DNA of 64,000 nt from Betaproteobacteria bacterium Ga0077532 (lineage in GTDB: Bacteria; Pseudomonadota; Gammaproteobacteria; Burkholderiales; Ga0077523). Every line of letters starts with the position of its first letter. The first letter of the stretch is position 1. Of this stretch, positions 17,882 to 28,416 are shown in pieces. Where the stretch lies: assembly GCA_001464895.1 (NCBI GenBank), contig LNEE01000019.1, positions 62,001-126,000 on the forward strand, in the 5' to 3' direction. The notes under the pieces were generated by a model, which did not search any database, was not told the origin of the DNA, and was given only the letters and a program-made list of their open reading frames with translations. Both the position numbers and the translations under genes were made by a program.

Positions 17882-19258
17882 ATGCCACCGTCCCCCAGTT
17901 CCTCCACCCGGCCCGACGAAGCCCCACCCGTTTCGTGGCGGCAGCGTGTGGCACTGGCTGCGTTCCAGCCCGAAGACGACGCCGACGCGCGCCTGCGCAA
18001 GTCGTTTCTCCTCCTCACGGCCGCGATCACCAATGTCGCGGCCGCCGCGTGGCTGGCGCTCTACTGGATCCTCGGGATCCGGCTGCCGAGCACGCTGCCC
18101 CTCGGGTACCAGATCGCATCGGCCGCCCTGTTCGTCTATTTCCTCCGGTCCCGGGACTTCGCCCGATACCGGTTCGCCCAACTGGCGCTCTTCCTCTTCG
18201 TGCCCTTCGCCGTCCAATGGTCGATGGGGAGCTTCGTCGTGTCGTCCGGAATCGTGCTGTTCGCGCTGCTGGCCCCCATCGGGGCGCTGGTGGCCTGCGG
18301 GGCGCGTGATTCCATGCCGTGGTTCGTCGCTTTCCTCGTGCTGACGGTGGTCTCGGGGATGGTCGACTTCGTCCTGGCCGATGCCGCGCCGGGGGTGCCG
18401 TCGCAGACGGTGGCGGTCTTCTTCGCGCTCAACGTGACGATGCTGTCAGCGATCGTCTACCTCCTCCTGAGGTACTTCCTGCTCCAGCGGGAACGGGTCC
18501 AGGTGGCCCTGGCGAGGGAGCACGAGCTGCTGGGCGAGGAGCGCGAGAAATCCGAGGCGCTGCTCGCCTCGATGCTGCCCCTCTGGGTGGCCGAGCGCCT
18601 GAAGCGCGACCCGTCCACGATCGCCGAGGGGCACGCCGACTGCTGTGTGATGTTCGCCGACATCGTGGACTTCACGCGGCTGTCCGGTCGCCTGGAGCCC
18701 CGGCGGGTGGTGGGCTTCCTCAACCATGTCTTCACCCTCCTCGACGATCTCTGCCATCAGTACGGCCTGGAGAAGATCAAGACGGTCGGCGACGCCTACA
18801 TGGTCGTGGGTGGCATGGGTGCCGGGAATCCGCGCTACGTGGAAGCGGTGGCCGACATGGCGCTCCAACTCCAGGCGCTGGTCGAGACCGACGCCCTGAT
18901 GCGGGAGTACGACATCCGGTTTCACGTCGGGATCGCCACCGGGCCGGCGGTGGCCGGCGTCATCGGGACCACCCGGCGCAGCTTCGATGTCTGGGGCGAT
19001 ACCGTGAACCTGGCTGCCCGGATCACCGAGGACTGTGCCCCGGGTGCCGTTCTCGTCGATCGGACGACGTACGTGCGCCTTGCCGAGGATTTCCGGTTCG
19101 ACGAACCGCGGGAGGCCATCTACAAGGGCAAGGGACGCACGCTCGTGTTCCGCCTCGTCGGGCGGCAACGCACCGATCAGGCGCCGAGCACAGTCGTCCA
19201 GAGCGCCAGGACCGCCGATCGTTCCTCTGCGAGTTCCTCCGGCGCCACCCGCGCGTAG
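17882..19258 (+). CDS. Membrane-bound class III adenylate cyclase
   Basis: 458 residues from ATG 17882; a GTG at 17762 would add 40 residues with no recognisable structure and push into the ilvE promoter, so it is less likely. Six hydrophobic segments at about 41-65, 73-88, 99-113, 119-139, 146-165 and 179-199 form a membrane sensor, followed by a charged coiled linker (RERVQVALAREHELLGEERE) and a cyclase domain from about 250. Metal aspartates D260 (FADIVDFT) and D304 (KTVGDAYM), adenine-selecting K300 and D369 (DVWGDTVN), and N376 and R380 are all present: an active adenylate cyclase is expected. The 3' end overlaps the convergent glnE by 82 bases. Confidence 0.88.
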   Translation: MPPSPSSSTRPDEAPPVSWRQRVALAAFQPEDDADARLRKSFLLLTAAITNVAAAAWLALYWILGIRLPSTLPLGYQIASAALFVYFLRSRDFARYRFAQLALFLFVPFAVQWSMGSFVVSSGIVLFALLAPIGALVACGARDSMPWFVAFLVLTVVSGMVDFVLADAAPGVPSQTVAVFFALNVTMLSAIVYLLLRYFLLQRERVQVALAREHELLGEEREKSEALLASMLPLWVAERLKRDPSTIAEGHADCCVMFADIVDFTRLSGRLEPRRVVGFLNHVFTLLDDLCHQYGLEKIKTVGDAYMVVGGMGAGNPRYVEAVADMALQLQALVETDALMREYDIRFHVGIATGPAVAGVIGTTRRSFDVWGDTVNLAARITEDCAPGAVLVDRTTYVRLAEDFRFDEPREAIYKGKGRTLVFRLVGRQRTDQAPSTVVQSARTADRSSASSSGATRA

Positions 19259-21840
19259 CGCTCGCCCCGCAGCCGCAGCGCATGCTGTCGCCGCCGATAG
19301 GCACGGTAGGCATCCGCCGCGGCACTCCCGACGCCAGGTGGCAGAAGTCCGAGCGACTCGGTGATGCGCAGCAGGGCAATGTTCCCGACGTTGCCGGTGA
19401 GCACATCGTGGTCGGCCGAGTGCGCAAGTACCAGGAACTGCACGGCGAACTCCACGTCCACGATGCCGCCGGGATCATGCTTCACGTCGAAGAGGCCGCT
19501 GGTGTTCGGGTGTCCGTCGCGCATCTTCTGCCGCATCGCGCTGACCTCGGCACGCAGCGTCTCCTCCTGCCTCGGCAGCCGCAGGATCTCCGTCCGGAGC
19601 GCCTCGAACCGTTGTCCGAGCGTGGCATCGCCGGCGACGAATCTCGCGCGCGTCAGCGCCTGATGTTCCCAGGGCCAGGCCGCGGTTCGCTGGTAGGTCT
19701 CGAAGGCCTCGATGCGGCTGACGAGCAGGCCGCTCGCCCCGTCCGGCCGCAGGCGGAGGTCGGTCTCGTACAACAGGCCGGCCCCCGTGTGGCTGGTCAG
19801 CGCGCCGTTCATCCGTTGGGCAAGGCGTGCGTAGTTCTCGGACGCCTCCGGGGCCTCGTCGTCGTACAGGAAGATGATGTCGAGATCGCTGTCGTAGCCC
19901 AGCTCCTTGCCGCCCAGCTTGCCGTAGGCCACCACGGCGAACCGGGGGGCCTCCCGATGCCGGCTCGGCATGCGCCCCCAGGTGATCCGGAGCACCTGCC
20001 GCAGCAGCATCGTCGCCAGGTCCGAAAGGTGATCGGAAAGGCGTTCCAGCGTAAGGCTGCCGGCGAGGTCGAGCGCGAGCAGGCGGAAGGTCTGGGTGTG
20101 GCGGCAATGCCGGAGGAGGTCCAACTGCACCTCGTGGTTGCCGTCGGCGGCGGCGAGGTCCTCGATGAGCTTGTCCTCGACGGCGGCCCAGTCGGGCTCC
20201 TGCAACTGCTGCACGTCGATCAGCTCGTCGAGCAGCATCGGATGTCGCGCGAGGTAGTCGCAGGCCCACGGCGACTGCGACACCAGTCGCGCCACCGAGG
20301 TGAGCGCCTGCGGGTACTCGACCAGCAGGGCGATGTACGACTCGCGGCGCCCGATGCTCTCCACGATACGCAGCAGGCGTTCCAGCGTCTCGTCCGGGGA
20401 CGGATGCCGGGCCGCGGCGCGCACCATGCGCGGCAGGAGCTGGTCGACACGCGACTGCGCCTGCCCGCCCATGCGCTGGAACCGCACGCCGCCACGCAGC
20501 GAACGGATGCGATCGAGGGATTCGCCGCCGTCCCGATAGCCGAGACCCGCCATGACGGTTTCGGCTTCGCCGTTGCCGTCGCCCCGGATCGCGACGTCCA
20601 GGGGATCCCCCTCGCCCTGATCCGCCCCGGCGAAGATGGCGCCGAAGTGCCGCGAGACCCGCGCACGGAACTCGTCCAGACGCGCAAGGAGGGCCGCGTA
20701 GTCCACGCATCCCATCGACTCGGCGACGCGGGCGCGGTCCCCGTGGTCCGCGGGGAGTGCCTGGGTCTGCTGGTCGTCCAGGTACTGGAGCCGGTGCTCG
20801 AGATCCCGCAGGAATCGGTAGGCATCGAGCAACTCCTCCACGGCATCGACCGGAAGCAGGCCGCGCTCCGCCAGGGCGCGCAGCGCTGTCCGGGTGGGTC
20901 GCACCCGCAGCCCGGCGTCCCGGCCACCGCGGATCAGCTGGAACACCTGCGCCGTGAACTCGATCTCGCGGATGCCGCCGGGCCCCAGCTTGATGTTGTC
21001 GGCGATGTCGCGCCGCCGGACCTCCGCCGCCACCTGGCCGTGCAGTTCGCGCATCGACTGGATCGCACTGAAGTCCAGGTGCCGCCGGTAGACGAAGGGG
21101 CGGACGAGCCCGTCGAGTTCCGCGATCCGGTCGCCCGTGAGTGCCCGAGCCTTCACCCACGCGTAGCGCTCCCAGGCGCGACCCTGCGCCGTGAAGTACT
21201 CCTCGAGCATGTCCAGGCTCACGGCGAGCGGCCCGCTCTCGCCGTACGGGCGCAGGCGCATGTCCACCCGGAACACGAAACCGTCCTCGGTGACCTCGCT
21301 CAGGGCGCCGATCAGCTTCCGGCCGAGGCGGGTGAAGTACTCATGGGTCGAGATGACGCGGCCACCCTGGGTCTCGCCGTCCTCCGGGTAGACGTAGATG
21401 AGATCCACGTCGGACGACACGTTGAGTTCGCCGCCTCCCAGCTTGCCCATGCCGATCACCATCAGGCGCTGGCGGTTGCCGTCGCGATCGACCGGGACGC
21501 CGTAGGTGGCGGCCTGCCAGTCGTCGAGTCGGTCGAGCGCGAAGGCGATCGTGGTTTCCGCCAGCGTGGTCATTGCACCGACGACGTCGTCGAGGTGACC
21601 GGGGCCCGTCAGGTCGCGGGCGATCGTGTGCAGCATCACCCGGCTGCGCAGCCGCCGGAGGGCCCGCTTCATGGTGACTTCGTCGGTGGGGGAGGCCGCT
21701 TCGAGCTCGGACCGCATCCGCGCCGCATCGAACGTCTGCGTGAGGAGGTCCGGCGAGAGCAGATCCGGATTCCGGTCGAGCAGCCGGCGGGCGTAACGCG
21801 AGAGGCGGGCTGCGCCTTCGAAGGCTGCGGTGGGGATCAT
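19177..21840 (-). CDS. glnE: Bifunctional glutamine synthetase adenylyltransferase/deadenylase
   Basis: Adds and removes AMP on glutamine synthetase in response to PII, tuning nitrogen assimilation. 887 residues from ATG 21840 (slightly shorter than the 946 of E. coli). Two nucleotidyltransferase domains: GMGKLGGGELN with SSDVDL (130-147) for deadenylylation and AYGKLGGKELGYDSDLD (about 637 onward) for adenylylation; between them NIKLGPGGIREIEF. No ribosome site is obvious before the ATG; GTG at 21852 is a possible alternative start. Its 3' end overlaps the cyclase gene convergently. Confidence 0.95.
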   Translation of the reverse strand: MIPTAAFEGAARLSRYARRLLDRNPDLLSPDLLTQTFDAARMRSELEAASPTDEVTMKRALRRLRSRVMLHTIARDLTGPGHLDDVVGAMTTLAETTIAFALDRLDDWQAATYGVPVDRDGNRQRLMVIGMGKLGGGELNVSSDVDLIYVYPEDGETQGGRVISTHEYFTRLGRKLIGALSEVTEDGFVFRVDMRLRPYGESGPLAVSLDMLEEYFTAQGRAWERYAWVKARALTGDRIAELDGLVRPFVYRRHLDFSAIQSMRELHGQVAAEVRRRDIADNIKLGPGGIREIEFTAQVFQLIRGGRDAGLRVRPTRTALRALAERGLLPVDAVEELLDAYRFLRDLEHRLQYLDDQQTQALPADHGDRARVAESMGCVDYAALLARLDEFRARVSRHFGAIFAGADQGEGDPLDVAIRGDGNGEAETVMAGLGYRDGGESLDRIRSLRGGVRFQRMGGQAQSRVDQLLPRMVRAAARHPSPDETLERLLRIVESIGRRESYIALLVEYPQALTSVARLVSQSPWACDYLARHPMLLDELIDVQQLQEPDWAAVEDKLIEDLAAADGNHEVQLDLLRHCRHTQTFRLLALDLAGSLTLERLSDHLSDLATMLLRQVLRITWGRMPSRHREAPRFAVVAYGKLGGKELGYDSDLDIIFLYDDEAPEASENYARLAQRMNGALTSHTGAGLLYETDLRLRPDGASGLLVSRIEAFETYQRTAAWPWEHQALTRARFVAGDATLGQRFEALRTEILRLPRQEETLRAEVSAMRQKMRDGHPNTSGLFDVKHDPGGIVDVEFAVQFLVLAHSADHDVLTGNVGNIALLRITESLGLLPPGVGSAAADAYRAYRRRQHALRLRGERYARVAPEELAEERSAVLALWTTVLGA

Positions 21841-22127
21841 GGCAAGGTACACTGGTTCGTGACGGAAAGTGCGATGGCAAGGCAGACGAAGCGTAGCGCG
21901 GAACATGGCCGCACGGGCCTCGTCACGGCGGCTCCACCGGGGCGGTCTCCCGCCTCGTCGTCGAGGAGCCGCGCCATCCTCGCATGCGCACCGACCATCG
22001 CGCCGATCCCGTCGACTTCCGTGGTGCCGTCCGTGGTGAAAGCGTTCGCGTCACCGCCCCTCCTCACCGTTTCTCCAACGATCCCAGCGTGCTGCGAGTA
22101 GTTCACCTCCGGTCCCTCTGGCGCCTG

Positions 22128-25100
22128 ATGCGTCGCGGCCTGCGCCTGCTCGGCCGGCTCGCGGTCGTGGCGGCAATCGCCTTCGCTCTGCTGGTGCTGG
22201 CGCTGCGTTACCTGGTGCTCCCGCGCATCGACGGCTTCCGCGACTCGGTGGAGGCTGCTGTCACCCGCTCGTTGGGGCAGCCCGTGACGATCGGCCGCAT
22301 GGAGGGGCATTGGTCCGGCCTGCATCCCCGCCTCACCCTGACCGACGTGACCGTGCACGACGCGCAGAAGCGACCGGCGCTTCGGCTGTCGAGCGTCGAC
22401 GCCGTGCTGGGGTGGCGCTCCGTGCTGGTCGGAGCCGTGCGCCTGAAATCCCTCGTCATCGAGCGGCCTGACCTCGTGGTGCGCCAGGATCGCGCCGGCC
22501 AGATCTTCGTGGCCGGCATCCCCGTCCGGACGGACGGACCCGACAGCGGCGTGGGCGATTGGGTGCTCGCCCAGGCCCTCATCCAGATTCGCGACGCACG
22601 GCTCGTCTGGATCGATGAGCAGCGCGGCGCGCCGCCGCTCGTCCTGACCGACGTGGTCCTGCAACTGGAGAACCGGCGTGCCCAGCACCGGTTCGCGCTG
22701 CGGGCCCGGCCCTCCAGCGAGGTCGGCACCCTGATCGACGCGCGCGGCGACTTCCGTGCGAGGCGCGCCAGCGGTCTGGCCACCGCCCGGGGCCGGGTGT
22801 ACCTCAGCACGCCTTACTTCAATCTGGGCGCCATCCGCCAATGGGTGGATCTCCCGGTGACGCTCGAGTCCGGAGCCGGTGCCGTGGAGGGCTGGCTCGA
22901 GTTTGCGAACGGTGGTGCGCAGAGCGCGACGCTCGATGTCCGCGTGGCCGGTGCGGTGGCACGGTTCGATCCGGAGATCGAGCCCCTCGATCTGCCGGCG
23001 GTGCAGGGGCGTCTCACCTGGCTGCGCACGCCGGATGGCTTCGAGGCGTCGGCGCGGCGCCTCACGATCGGGATGGCCACCGGGGCGGTGCTGCCGCCCG
23101 CGGATGTGGTGGTGCGCAGACGGACGGCGGCACCGGGGCGGACGGCGCGCTGGCAGGTGGAGTCCGATCGCGTCGACATCGCGCCACTCATGTACGTGGC
23201 CGGGCGCATGCCGCTGCCGCCACCGCTGCGCGAGGCCCTGCAACGGCACGCTCCCGCCGGCCGGGTCGCGCTCTTCGCGCTGACCGTCGAACCCGGCGCC
23301 GACGGCCACCAGCGCTACGAGGTCGCGACGCGGTTCGAGAAATTGTCCATCGTGGGTGGCGACGGCATTCCCGGCGTGTCGGGAATCTCCGGGAGCATCC
23401 GCGCGGACCAGGCGAGCGGGCAGGTAGAACTCGATTCCGCAGCCGTCGTCATCAACGCTCCCGGCGTGTTCGCAGCGCCGTTGCGTTTCGATGCGCTGCG
23501 CGGCCTGCTCGAATGGCGCATGGACGGCGGGCGTCCGAATTTCCGCCTGCACCGCCTGGCCTTCGAGAACACCGACCTCTCAGGCGGCGCACAGGGAACC
23601 CTTCGATTCGATCCTGCGCTGGGCGGCGTGATCGACCTCCAGGGGGGCATCGTCCGGGCATCCGTGCCGGCAGTGCCCGGTTATCTGCCTGTGCTGCTCG
23701 GCGAGGCCACGACCGGATGGCTCCGCGGCGCGCTCGTCGCGGGCGCGGTTCGGGATGCCACCGTGCGCGTCGCCGGACCGCTGCGGGCGTTTCCCTTCCC
23801 GAAGGGGGTGGAGGGGCGCTTCGAGGTGCGCGTGCCCGTGAGCGGGGTGGAACTGCGCTATGGCGACGACTGGCCGACCCTCACCAATGTCGCGGGTACC
23901 GTGGCACTCGATGGCGCCGCGATGCGCGTCGATGCGACGGCCGACACCAGCGGTGCGCGGGTGACCAGTGCCGTCGTCCGCATCGACGACCTCGCCGCTA
24001 GCGATGCCGTGTTGGAGGTCAAGGGTGAGGCCCAGGGACCCGCCCCCGCTTTCCTGCAGTTCATCGAGAAGAGTCCTCTCGGCGAGATGATCGGGCAGAT
24101 CCAGCGTGGGGTGACGATGGACGGTGCGGGGCGCCTGCGGCTGGCACTGGCGGTCCCGATCACCCACGGCCGCGACACCCGGGTGTCGGGGAACTATCAG
24201 TTCCAGGGTAACCAGGTCGAGGGGCTCGTCGGCCTGCCGCCGCTCGGACGCGTCACGGGATCCCTCGATTTCACCGAGCGCGGCGCGCGCATGCCCGCAG
24301 CGACGGCCGAGTTCCTCGGCATGCCGGTGCGCTTCGGCGTCGATGTGAAGGCCGACGGTGCCGTGGTCGTCGACGCGCGCGGCCGGGCGCGTATCGACCG
24401 ACTCCGCGAGCAGTTTCCGCATCCACTCGCCGTGCGCGTGACTGGTGAAGCCGACTGGCGCGCACTGGCATCGGTGAAGGGGGACCGCGGGGAGGTCACG
24501 GTCGACAGCGATCTGCGCGGTGTCGCAACCGACTTCCCCAAGCCGCTCGGGAAAGCCGCTCCGGACGCGGTGGTCGCCCGCTATCAGCGGCGCTGGCGGG
24601 ACGGCAACCTGTTCCAGACACTGACCGTGGCGGACCGCGTCGCGGTGTCCACGGCAGGCAGCGAGGGGGATGCCCCCGGGGCCTTCCGCCGTGCCGGCAT
24701 CGACATCGGGGGAGGCACGCCGCGGCTGCCCGACCGCCCCGGGGTCCTGGTCACCGGCGGGCTGCCGCGCTTCGACGTGGATCCCTGGTTGGCACTGATC
24801 GACTCCCTCCCGCCTGCGCCCGCCGGCAAGCCGGCCGAGACCGTGCCGATCGCCGTTGCGACGGATATCCAGTTCGGGACGCTCTCGATATTGGAGCGCG
24901 AGTTCCACGAAGTGACGCTTCGCCTCCAGCGTCGCGGCACCGGCACGCTCTGGGACGGGACAGTGGCGAGCCGCGAGGTGAAGGGGCGTCTCGACTGGTT
25001 GCCGGCCAACCGCGGACGGCTGGTGGCCCGACTCGAGCGATTGCACCTGCCGGACGCCGCGCCATCGGCCGCTGTGACGCCGGGCGAGGCCATGACCGGC

Positions 25101-25934
25101 CACGATCTGCCCGGACTCGACATCACCGCGGACAGTTTCCGTTTCGGAACGCTGGACCTCGGTGCCCTCGTGCTCCGCGCGATGCCCGAGGGGCGCAATT
25201 GGGAGATCGAGAAGCTGGCGCTGAGCAGTCCGGACGGACGTCTCGAGGCCCAGGGCGGATGGACGTCGGTGCGGGGCCGGCCGCGCACGAATCTCGACTT
25301 TCGCATCGAGGCCTCGGACATCGGCAAGGTGTTGAAGCGGTTCAACCGGCCCGAAGGGGTGTCGGGCGGCACCGCGACCCTCTGGGGATCCGTCGAGTGG
25401 GACGGAAGTCCACAGCGCCCCGATCTTCCGAGCCTGTCGGGCCGCATCTCGCTCGAAGCGAAACGCGGCCGGTTCACCCAGCTGGACCCCGGCATCGGCA
25501 AGCTCTTCGGCATCCTCAGTCTCCAGGCACTTCCGCGCCGGGTGACGCTCGACTTCCGGGACGTCTTCAGCCAGGGGTTCGTGTTCGACGAGATCACGGG
25601 CGAGGGCGCCATCCAGACCGGCGTGTTGCATACCGACAACCTGCGCATGCTCGGCTCCAGCGCGAGCGTGCTCATGAAGGGCGACATCGACCTCGCCCGC
25701 GAGAAGCAGAACCTCGAGGTCACGATCGTGCCGTCGATCACCGACAGCCTTGCGATCGGCGCGGCGATCGTGAACCCCGTGGCCGGGCTCGCCGCTCTGC
25801 TGCTCGGCAAGGCACTGAACAATCCGATCGATCGGATCATCGCCTTCGAGTACCGCGTGACCGGCACCTGGACGGACCCCGTCGTCAGCAAGGGCAACCG
25901 TCCGGCGCCCCAGACACCCCCCGCACGCAGATAG
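22128..25934 (+). CDS. yhdP: YhdP-family AsmA-like envelope protein (DUF3971)
   Basis: 1268 residues. An N-terminal membrane anchor (residues about 8-30, LGRLAVVAAIAFALLVLALR) is followed by a very long beta-rich periplasmic region and an AsmA-like C-terminal domain (LGSSASVLMKGDIDLAREKQ, then IVNPVAGLAALLLGKALNNP). In E. coli YhdP and its relatives act in phospholipid transport to the outer membrane. ATG at 22128 aligns with the E. coli start MRR...; GTG at 22089 or farther upstream is possible. First gene of the yhdP-nitrilase-tldD set that is conserved in betaproteobacteria. Confidence 0.88.
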   Translation: MRRGLRLLGRLAVVAAIAFALLVLALRYLVLPRIDGFRDSVEAAVTRSLGQPVTIGRMEGHWSGLHPRLTLTDVTVHDAQKRPALRLSSVDAVLGWRSVLVGAVRLKSLVIERPDLVVRQDRAGQIFVAGIPVRTDGPDSGVGDWVLAQALIQIRDARLVWIDEQRGAPPLVLTDVVLQLENRRAQHRFALRARPSSEVGTLIDARGDFRARRASGLATARGRVYLSTPYFNLGAIRQWVDLPVTLESGAGAVEGWLEFANGGAQSATLDVRVAGAVARFDPEIEPLDLPAVQGRLTWLRTPDGFEASARRLTIGMATGAVLPPADVVVRRRTAAPGRTARWQVESDRVDIAPLMYVAGRMPLPPPLREALQRHAPAGRVALFALTVEPGADGHQRYEVATRFEKLSIVGGDGIPGVSGISGSIRADQASGQVELDSAAVVINAPGVFAAPLRFDALRGLLEWRMDGGRPNFRLHRLAFENTDLSGGAQGTLRFDPALGGVIDLQGGIVRASVPAVPGYLPVLLGEATTGWLRGALVAGAVRDATVRVAGPLRAFPFPKGVEGRFEVRVPVSGVELRYGDDWPTLTNVAGTVALDGAAMRVDATADTSGARVTSAVVRIDDLAASDAVLEVKGEAQGPAPAFLQFIEKSPLGEMIGQIQRGVTMDGAGRLRLALAVPITHGRDTRVSGNYQFQGNQVEGLVGLPPLGRVTGSLDFTERGARMPAATAEFLGMPVRFGVDVKADGAVVVDARGRARIDRLREQFPHPLAVRVTGEADWRALASVKGDRGEVTVDSDLRGVATDFPKPLGKAAPDAVVARYQRRWRDGNLFQTLTVADRVAVSTAGSEGDAPGAFRRAGIDIGGGTPRLPDRPGVLVTGGLPRFDVDPWLALIDSLPPAPAGKPAETVPIAVATDIQFGTLSILEREFHEVTLRLQRRGTGTLWDGTVASREVKGRLDWLPANRGRLVARLERLHLPDAAPSAAVTPGEAMTGHDLPGLDITADSFRFGTLDLGALVLRAMPEGRNWEIEKLALSSPDGRLEAQGGWTSVRGRPRTNLDFRIEASDIGKVLKRFNRPEGVSGGTATLWGSVEWDGSPQRPDLPSLSGRISLEAKRGRFTQLDPGIGKLFGILSLQALPRRVTLDFRDVFSQGFVFDEITGEGAIQTGVLHTDNLRMLGSSASVLMKGDIDLAREKQNLEVTIVPSITDSLAIGAAIVNPVAGLAALLLGKALNNPIDRIIAFEYRVTGTWTDPVVSKGNRPAPQTPPARR

Positions 25935-25967
25935 AATCCGCCCACCATCCCTCTTCGAGACACCGCC

Positions 25968-26798
25968 TTGACCGAAGTCCCCCGCGCCTCCTTCCGCGTT
26001 GCCGCCCTGCAAACGGTCTCCGGTCCCGATGTTGCTGCCAATCTCGTCACTGCCGGCGCGCTGGCCGAGGAGGCGGCTGCGGCGGGTGCGAAGATCGTCG
26101 CCCTCCCTGAGTACTTCGGGATCATGGGTCTGCGCGACACCGACAAGCTGGCCGCGCGCGAGCGGCCGGGGGCGGGGCCGATCCAGGACTTCCTGGCGAA
26201 CACGGCGCACCGGCTGGGATTGTGGCTCGTGGGTGGTTCGGTGCCTCTCGACGCGGGGCGCGACGACCGCGTGTACAACAGCAGTCTCGTCTACGATCCT
26301 CAGGGTCGGCTCGCGGCGCGCTACGACAAGATCCACCTCTTCGGTCTCGAACTCGGCGCCGAGAAGTTCAGCGAGGCCCGCACCATCCTGCCCGGTGCCA
26401 CGATCACCACGGTCGACACGCCATTCGGCCGCCTGGGCCTGTCGGTCTGCTACGACCTGCGGTTTCCCGAGTTGTACCGCGCCATGGGGACTGTCGATCT
26501 CATCCTCGTGCCATCCGCGTTCACTGCGACGACCGGGGATGCCCACTGGGAGGTGCTGCTCCGGGCGCGCGCCATTGAGAATCAGACCTGCGTGCTGGCG
26601 CCTGCCCAGGGTGGCGTGCACCCGAGCGGCCGGCGGACCCACGGGCACAGCATGGTGGTCGATGCGTGGGGCCGTGTTCTCGCCGAGCGCGCGAACGATG
26701 GCCCGGGCGTGGTTCTCGCCGATATCGATCCTGCAGCCACCGAGTCGGTGCGTCGCAGTCTGCCTGCCCTGGAACATCGGACGCTCCGCGGCGTCTGA
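25968..26798 (+). CDS. Nitrilase-superfamily amidohydrolase (Nit1/NitFhit-like)
   Basis: 276 residues with a complete Glu-Lys-Cys triad: E48 (LPEYF), K121 (YDKIHLF), C161 (SVCYDLRFPEL). The spacing and the phrases GGSVPL and ENQTCVLAPAQ place it near the Nit1 branch, whose known activity is deaminated-glutathione amidase; that substrate is likely but not proven. Start TTG at 25968; TAGAAT at 25932-25937 overlaps the yhdP stop and could be a local promoter. Sits between yhdP and tldD. Confidence 0.88.
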   Translation: MTEVPRASFRVAALQTVSGPDVAANLVTAGALAEEAAAAGAKIVALPEYFGIMGLRDTDKLAARERPGAGPIQDFLANTAHRLGLWLVGGSVPLDAGRDDRVYNSSLVYDPQGRLAARYDKIHLFGLELGAEKFSEARTILPGATITTVDTPFGRLGLSVCYDLRFPELYRAMGTVDLILVPSAFTATTGDAHWEVLLRARAIENQTCVLAPAQGGVHPSGRRTHGHSMVVDAWGRVLAERANDGPGVVLADIDPAATESVRRSLPALEHRTLRGV

Positions 26799-26843
26799 CC
26801 TGGTCAACGAAGTTCGTCACCCATTCTTATCGCGAGCCCATCC

Positions 26844-28307
26844 ATGACCGTATCCGTCCTCGAATCCTCCGTCGCCGCTCCCATGGCGCTCGCCACCGAG
26901 ACCCTGCTCGCACCCTACGGACTCGATCGGGGCGCCCTCGACGGCGTCTTCGGGCGGATCATGACGCGTGCCGCCGACCACGCCGATCTCTACTTCCAGT
27001 ACACCCGCAGCGAAGGCTGGAGTCTCGAGGAAGGCCAGGTGAAGGCAGGGAGCTTCTCGATCGACCAGGGCGTCGGTGTCCGCGTGGTGAGCGGCGAGAA
27101 GACGGCCTTCGCGTACTCCGACGACATCAGCCTCCCGGCCCTGGAGGCTGCGGCGAACGCCACGCGCGCCATCGCGCGGCAGGGGGGTGATGCTTCGACG
27201 CCGATCGCGCGCACGGGCGATGTACTGAGTCTCTACGCGCCGATGGATCCGTTGAAGAGCCTGGCTGACCGCGACAAGGTCGCGCTGCTCGAACGGCTCG
27301 AGCGCTACGCCCGCGCAGTGGATCCCCGCGTGATGCAGGTGATGGCGAGCCTGGCGGGGGAGTACGAGGTGATCCTCGTCGCGCGGAGCGACGGGTTGTC
27401 CGCCGCCGATGTGCGTCCGCTGGTTCGCCTCTCGCTGCAGGTGATCGCCGAGGAGGACGGGCGGCGCGAGCAGGGTTCGGCCGGCGGGGGCGGGCGCTTC
27501 GATTTCGCGTATTTCACGGATGCCATCCTGAAGGAGTACGCGGAGAAGGCCGTGCACCAGGCCGTGGTGAACCTCGCCGCGCGCCCGGCACCGGCGGGGA
27601 CCATGACCGTCGTGCTCGGAGCAGGCTGGCCGGGCATCCTGCTCCACGAGGCGATCGGCCATGGACTCGAGGGAGACTTCAACCGGAAGGGCACGTCGGC
27701 CTTCAGCGGGCGCATCGGTGAGCGCGTCGGTGCGCCGGGTGTGACCGTGGTCGACGACGGCACGATCCCGTTGCGCCGCGGATCCCTCAACGTCGACGAC
27801 GAGGGCAATGCCACGCGCCGGACCGTGCTGATCGAGGACGGCATCCTGAAGGGCTATCTGCAGGACAGCCTCAATGCGCGCCTCATGGGCACGGCGCTGA
27901 CCGGCAACGGACGGCGGGAGTCCTACGCGCACGTTCCGATGCCGCGGATGACGAACACCTGCATGCTGAACGGCGATCGCGATCCCGAGGAGATCATCCG
28001 TTCGGTGAAGCACGGCCTCTATGCCGTGAACTTCGGTGGCGGACAGGTGGACATCGTGAGCGGCAAGTTCGTGTTCAGCGCAGCCGAGGCCTTCATGATC
28101 GAGGACGGCAAGGTCACGTATCCGGTCAAGGGCGCGACGCTGATCGGCAACGGGCCGGACGTCCTGAAGCGTGTCTCGATGATCGGTAACGACATGCGCC
28201 TCGATCCCGGTGTGGGGACGTGCGGCAAGGATGGTCAGAGCGTTCCCGTGGGCGTCGGGCAGCCCACGCTGCGCGTCGATGGGCTCACGGTCGGCGGGAC
28301 TGCCTGA
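26844..28307 (+). CDS. tldD: Metalloprotease subunit TldD
   Basis: Partner of TldE/PmbA in a cytosolic zinc protease that degrades unfolded peptides, matures microcin B17 and processes CcdA in E. coli. 487 residues. Zinc site HEAIGH (H268, E269, H272) and Cys460 in GTCGKDGQ are intact. TldE is not in this window. The upstream gap of 45 bases suggests co-transcription with the nitrilase and yhdP. Confidence 0.95.
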   Translation: MTVSVLESSVAAPMALATETLLAPYGLDRGALDGVFGRIMTRAADHADLYFQYTRSEGWSLEEGQVKAGSFSIDQGVGVRVVSGEKTAFAYSDDISLPALEAAANATRAIARQGGDASTPIARTGDVLSLYAPMDPLKSLADRDKVALLERLERYARAVDPRVMQVMASLAGEYEVILVARSDGLSAADVRPLVRLSLQVIAEEDGRREQGSAGGGGRFDFAYFTDAILKEYAEKAVHQAVVNLAARPAPAGTMTVVLGAGWPGILLHEAIGHGLEGDFNRKGTSAFSGRIGERVGAPGVTVVDDGTIPLRRGSLNVDDEGNATRRTVLIEDGILKGYLQDSLNARLMGTALTGNGRRESYAHVPMPRMTNTCMLNGDRDPEEIIRSVKHGLYAVNFGGGQVDIVSGKFVFSAAEAFMIEDGKVTYPVKGATLIGNGPDVLKRVSMIGNDMRLDPGVGTCGKDGQSVPVGVGQPTLRVDGLTVGGTA

Positions 28308-28333
28308 AACGCAACGATCGGTGGGTCGCGGGC

Positions 28334-28364
28334 TTGCCTGCGGCCCGCATGAATGTTTCATAAT
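28334..28364 (+). promoter_or_regulatory. Candidate promoter of the cyclic-nucleotide-binding gene
   Basis: TTGCCT at 28334-28339 and CATAAT at 28359-28364, spacer 19 bases, in the 109-base gap after tldD. The spacer is longer than ideal, so the call is tentative. Confidence 0.4.
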
Positions 28365-28416
28365 CGCGGCTGGCCGCCCGATGGGCGCTTCGTACTCGAT
28401 GAAGGGAGTGCCGCTC

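Noticed and set aside
18319..22101. 1260-codon plus-strand frame across glnE
   Set aside because: Largely antisense to glnE and out of frame with the cyclase; no recognisable domain.
23580..26807. 1075-codon minus-strand frame across yhdP and the nitrilase
   Set aside because: Antisense shadow; the plus-strand genes have domain signatures and catalytic residues.
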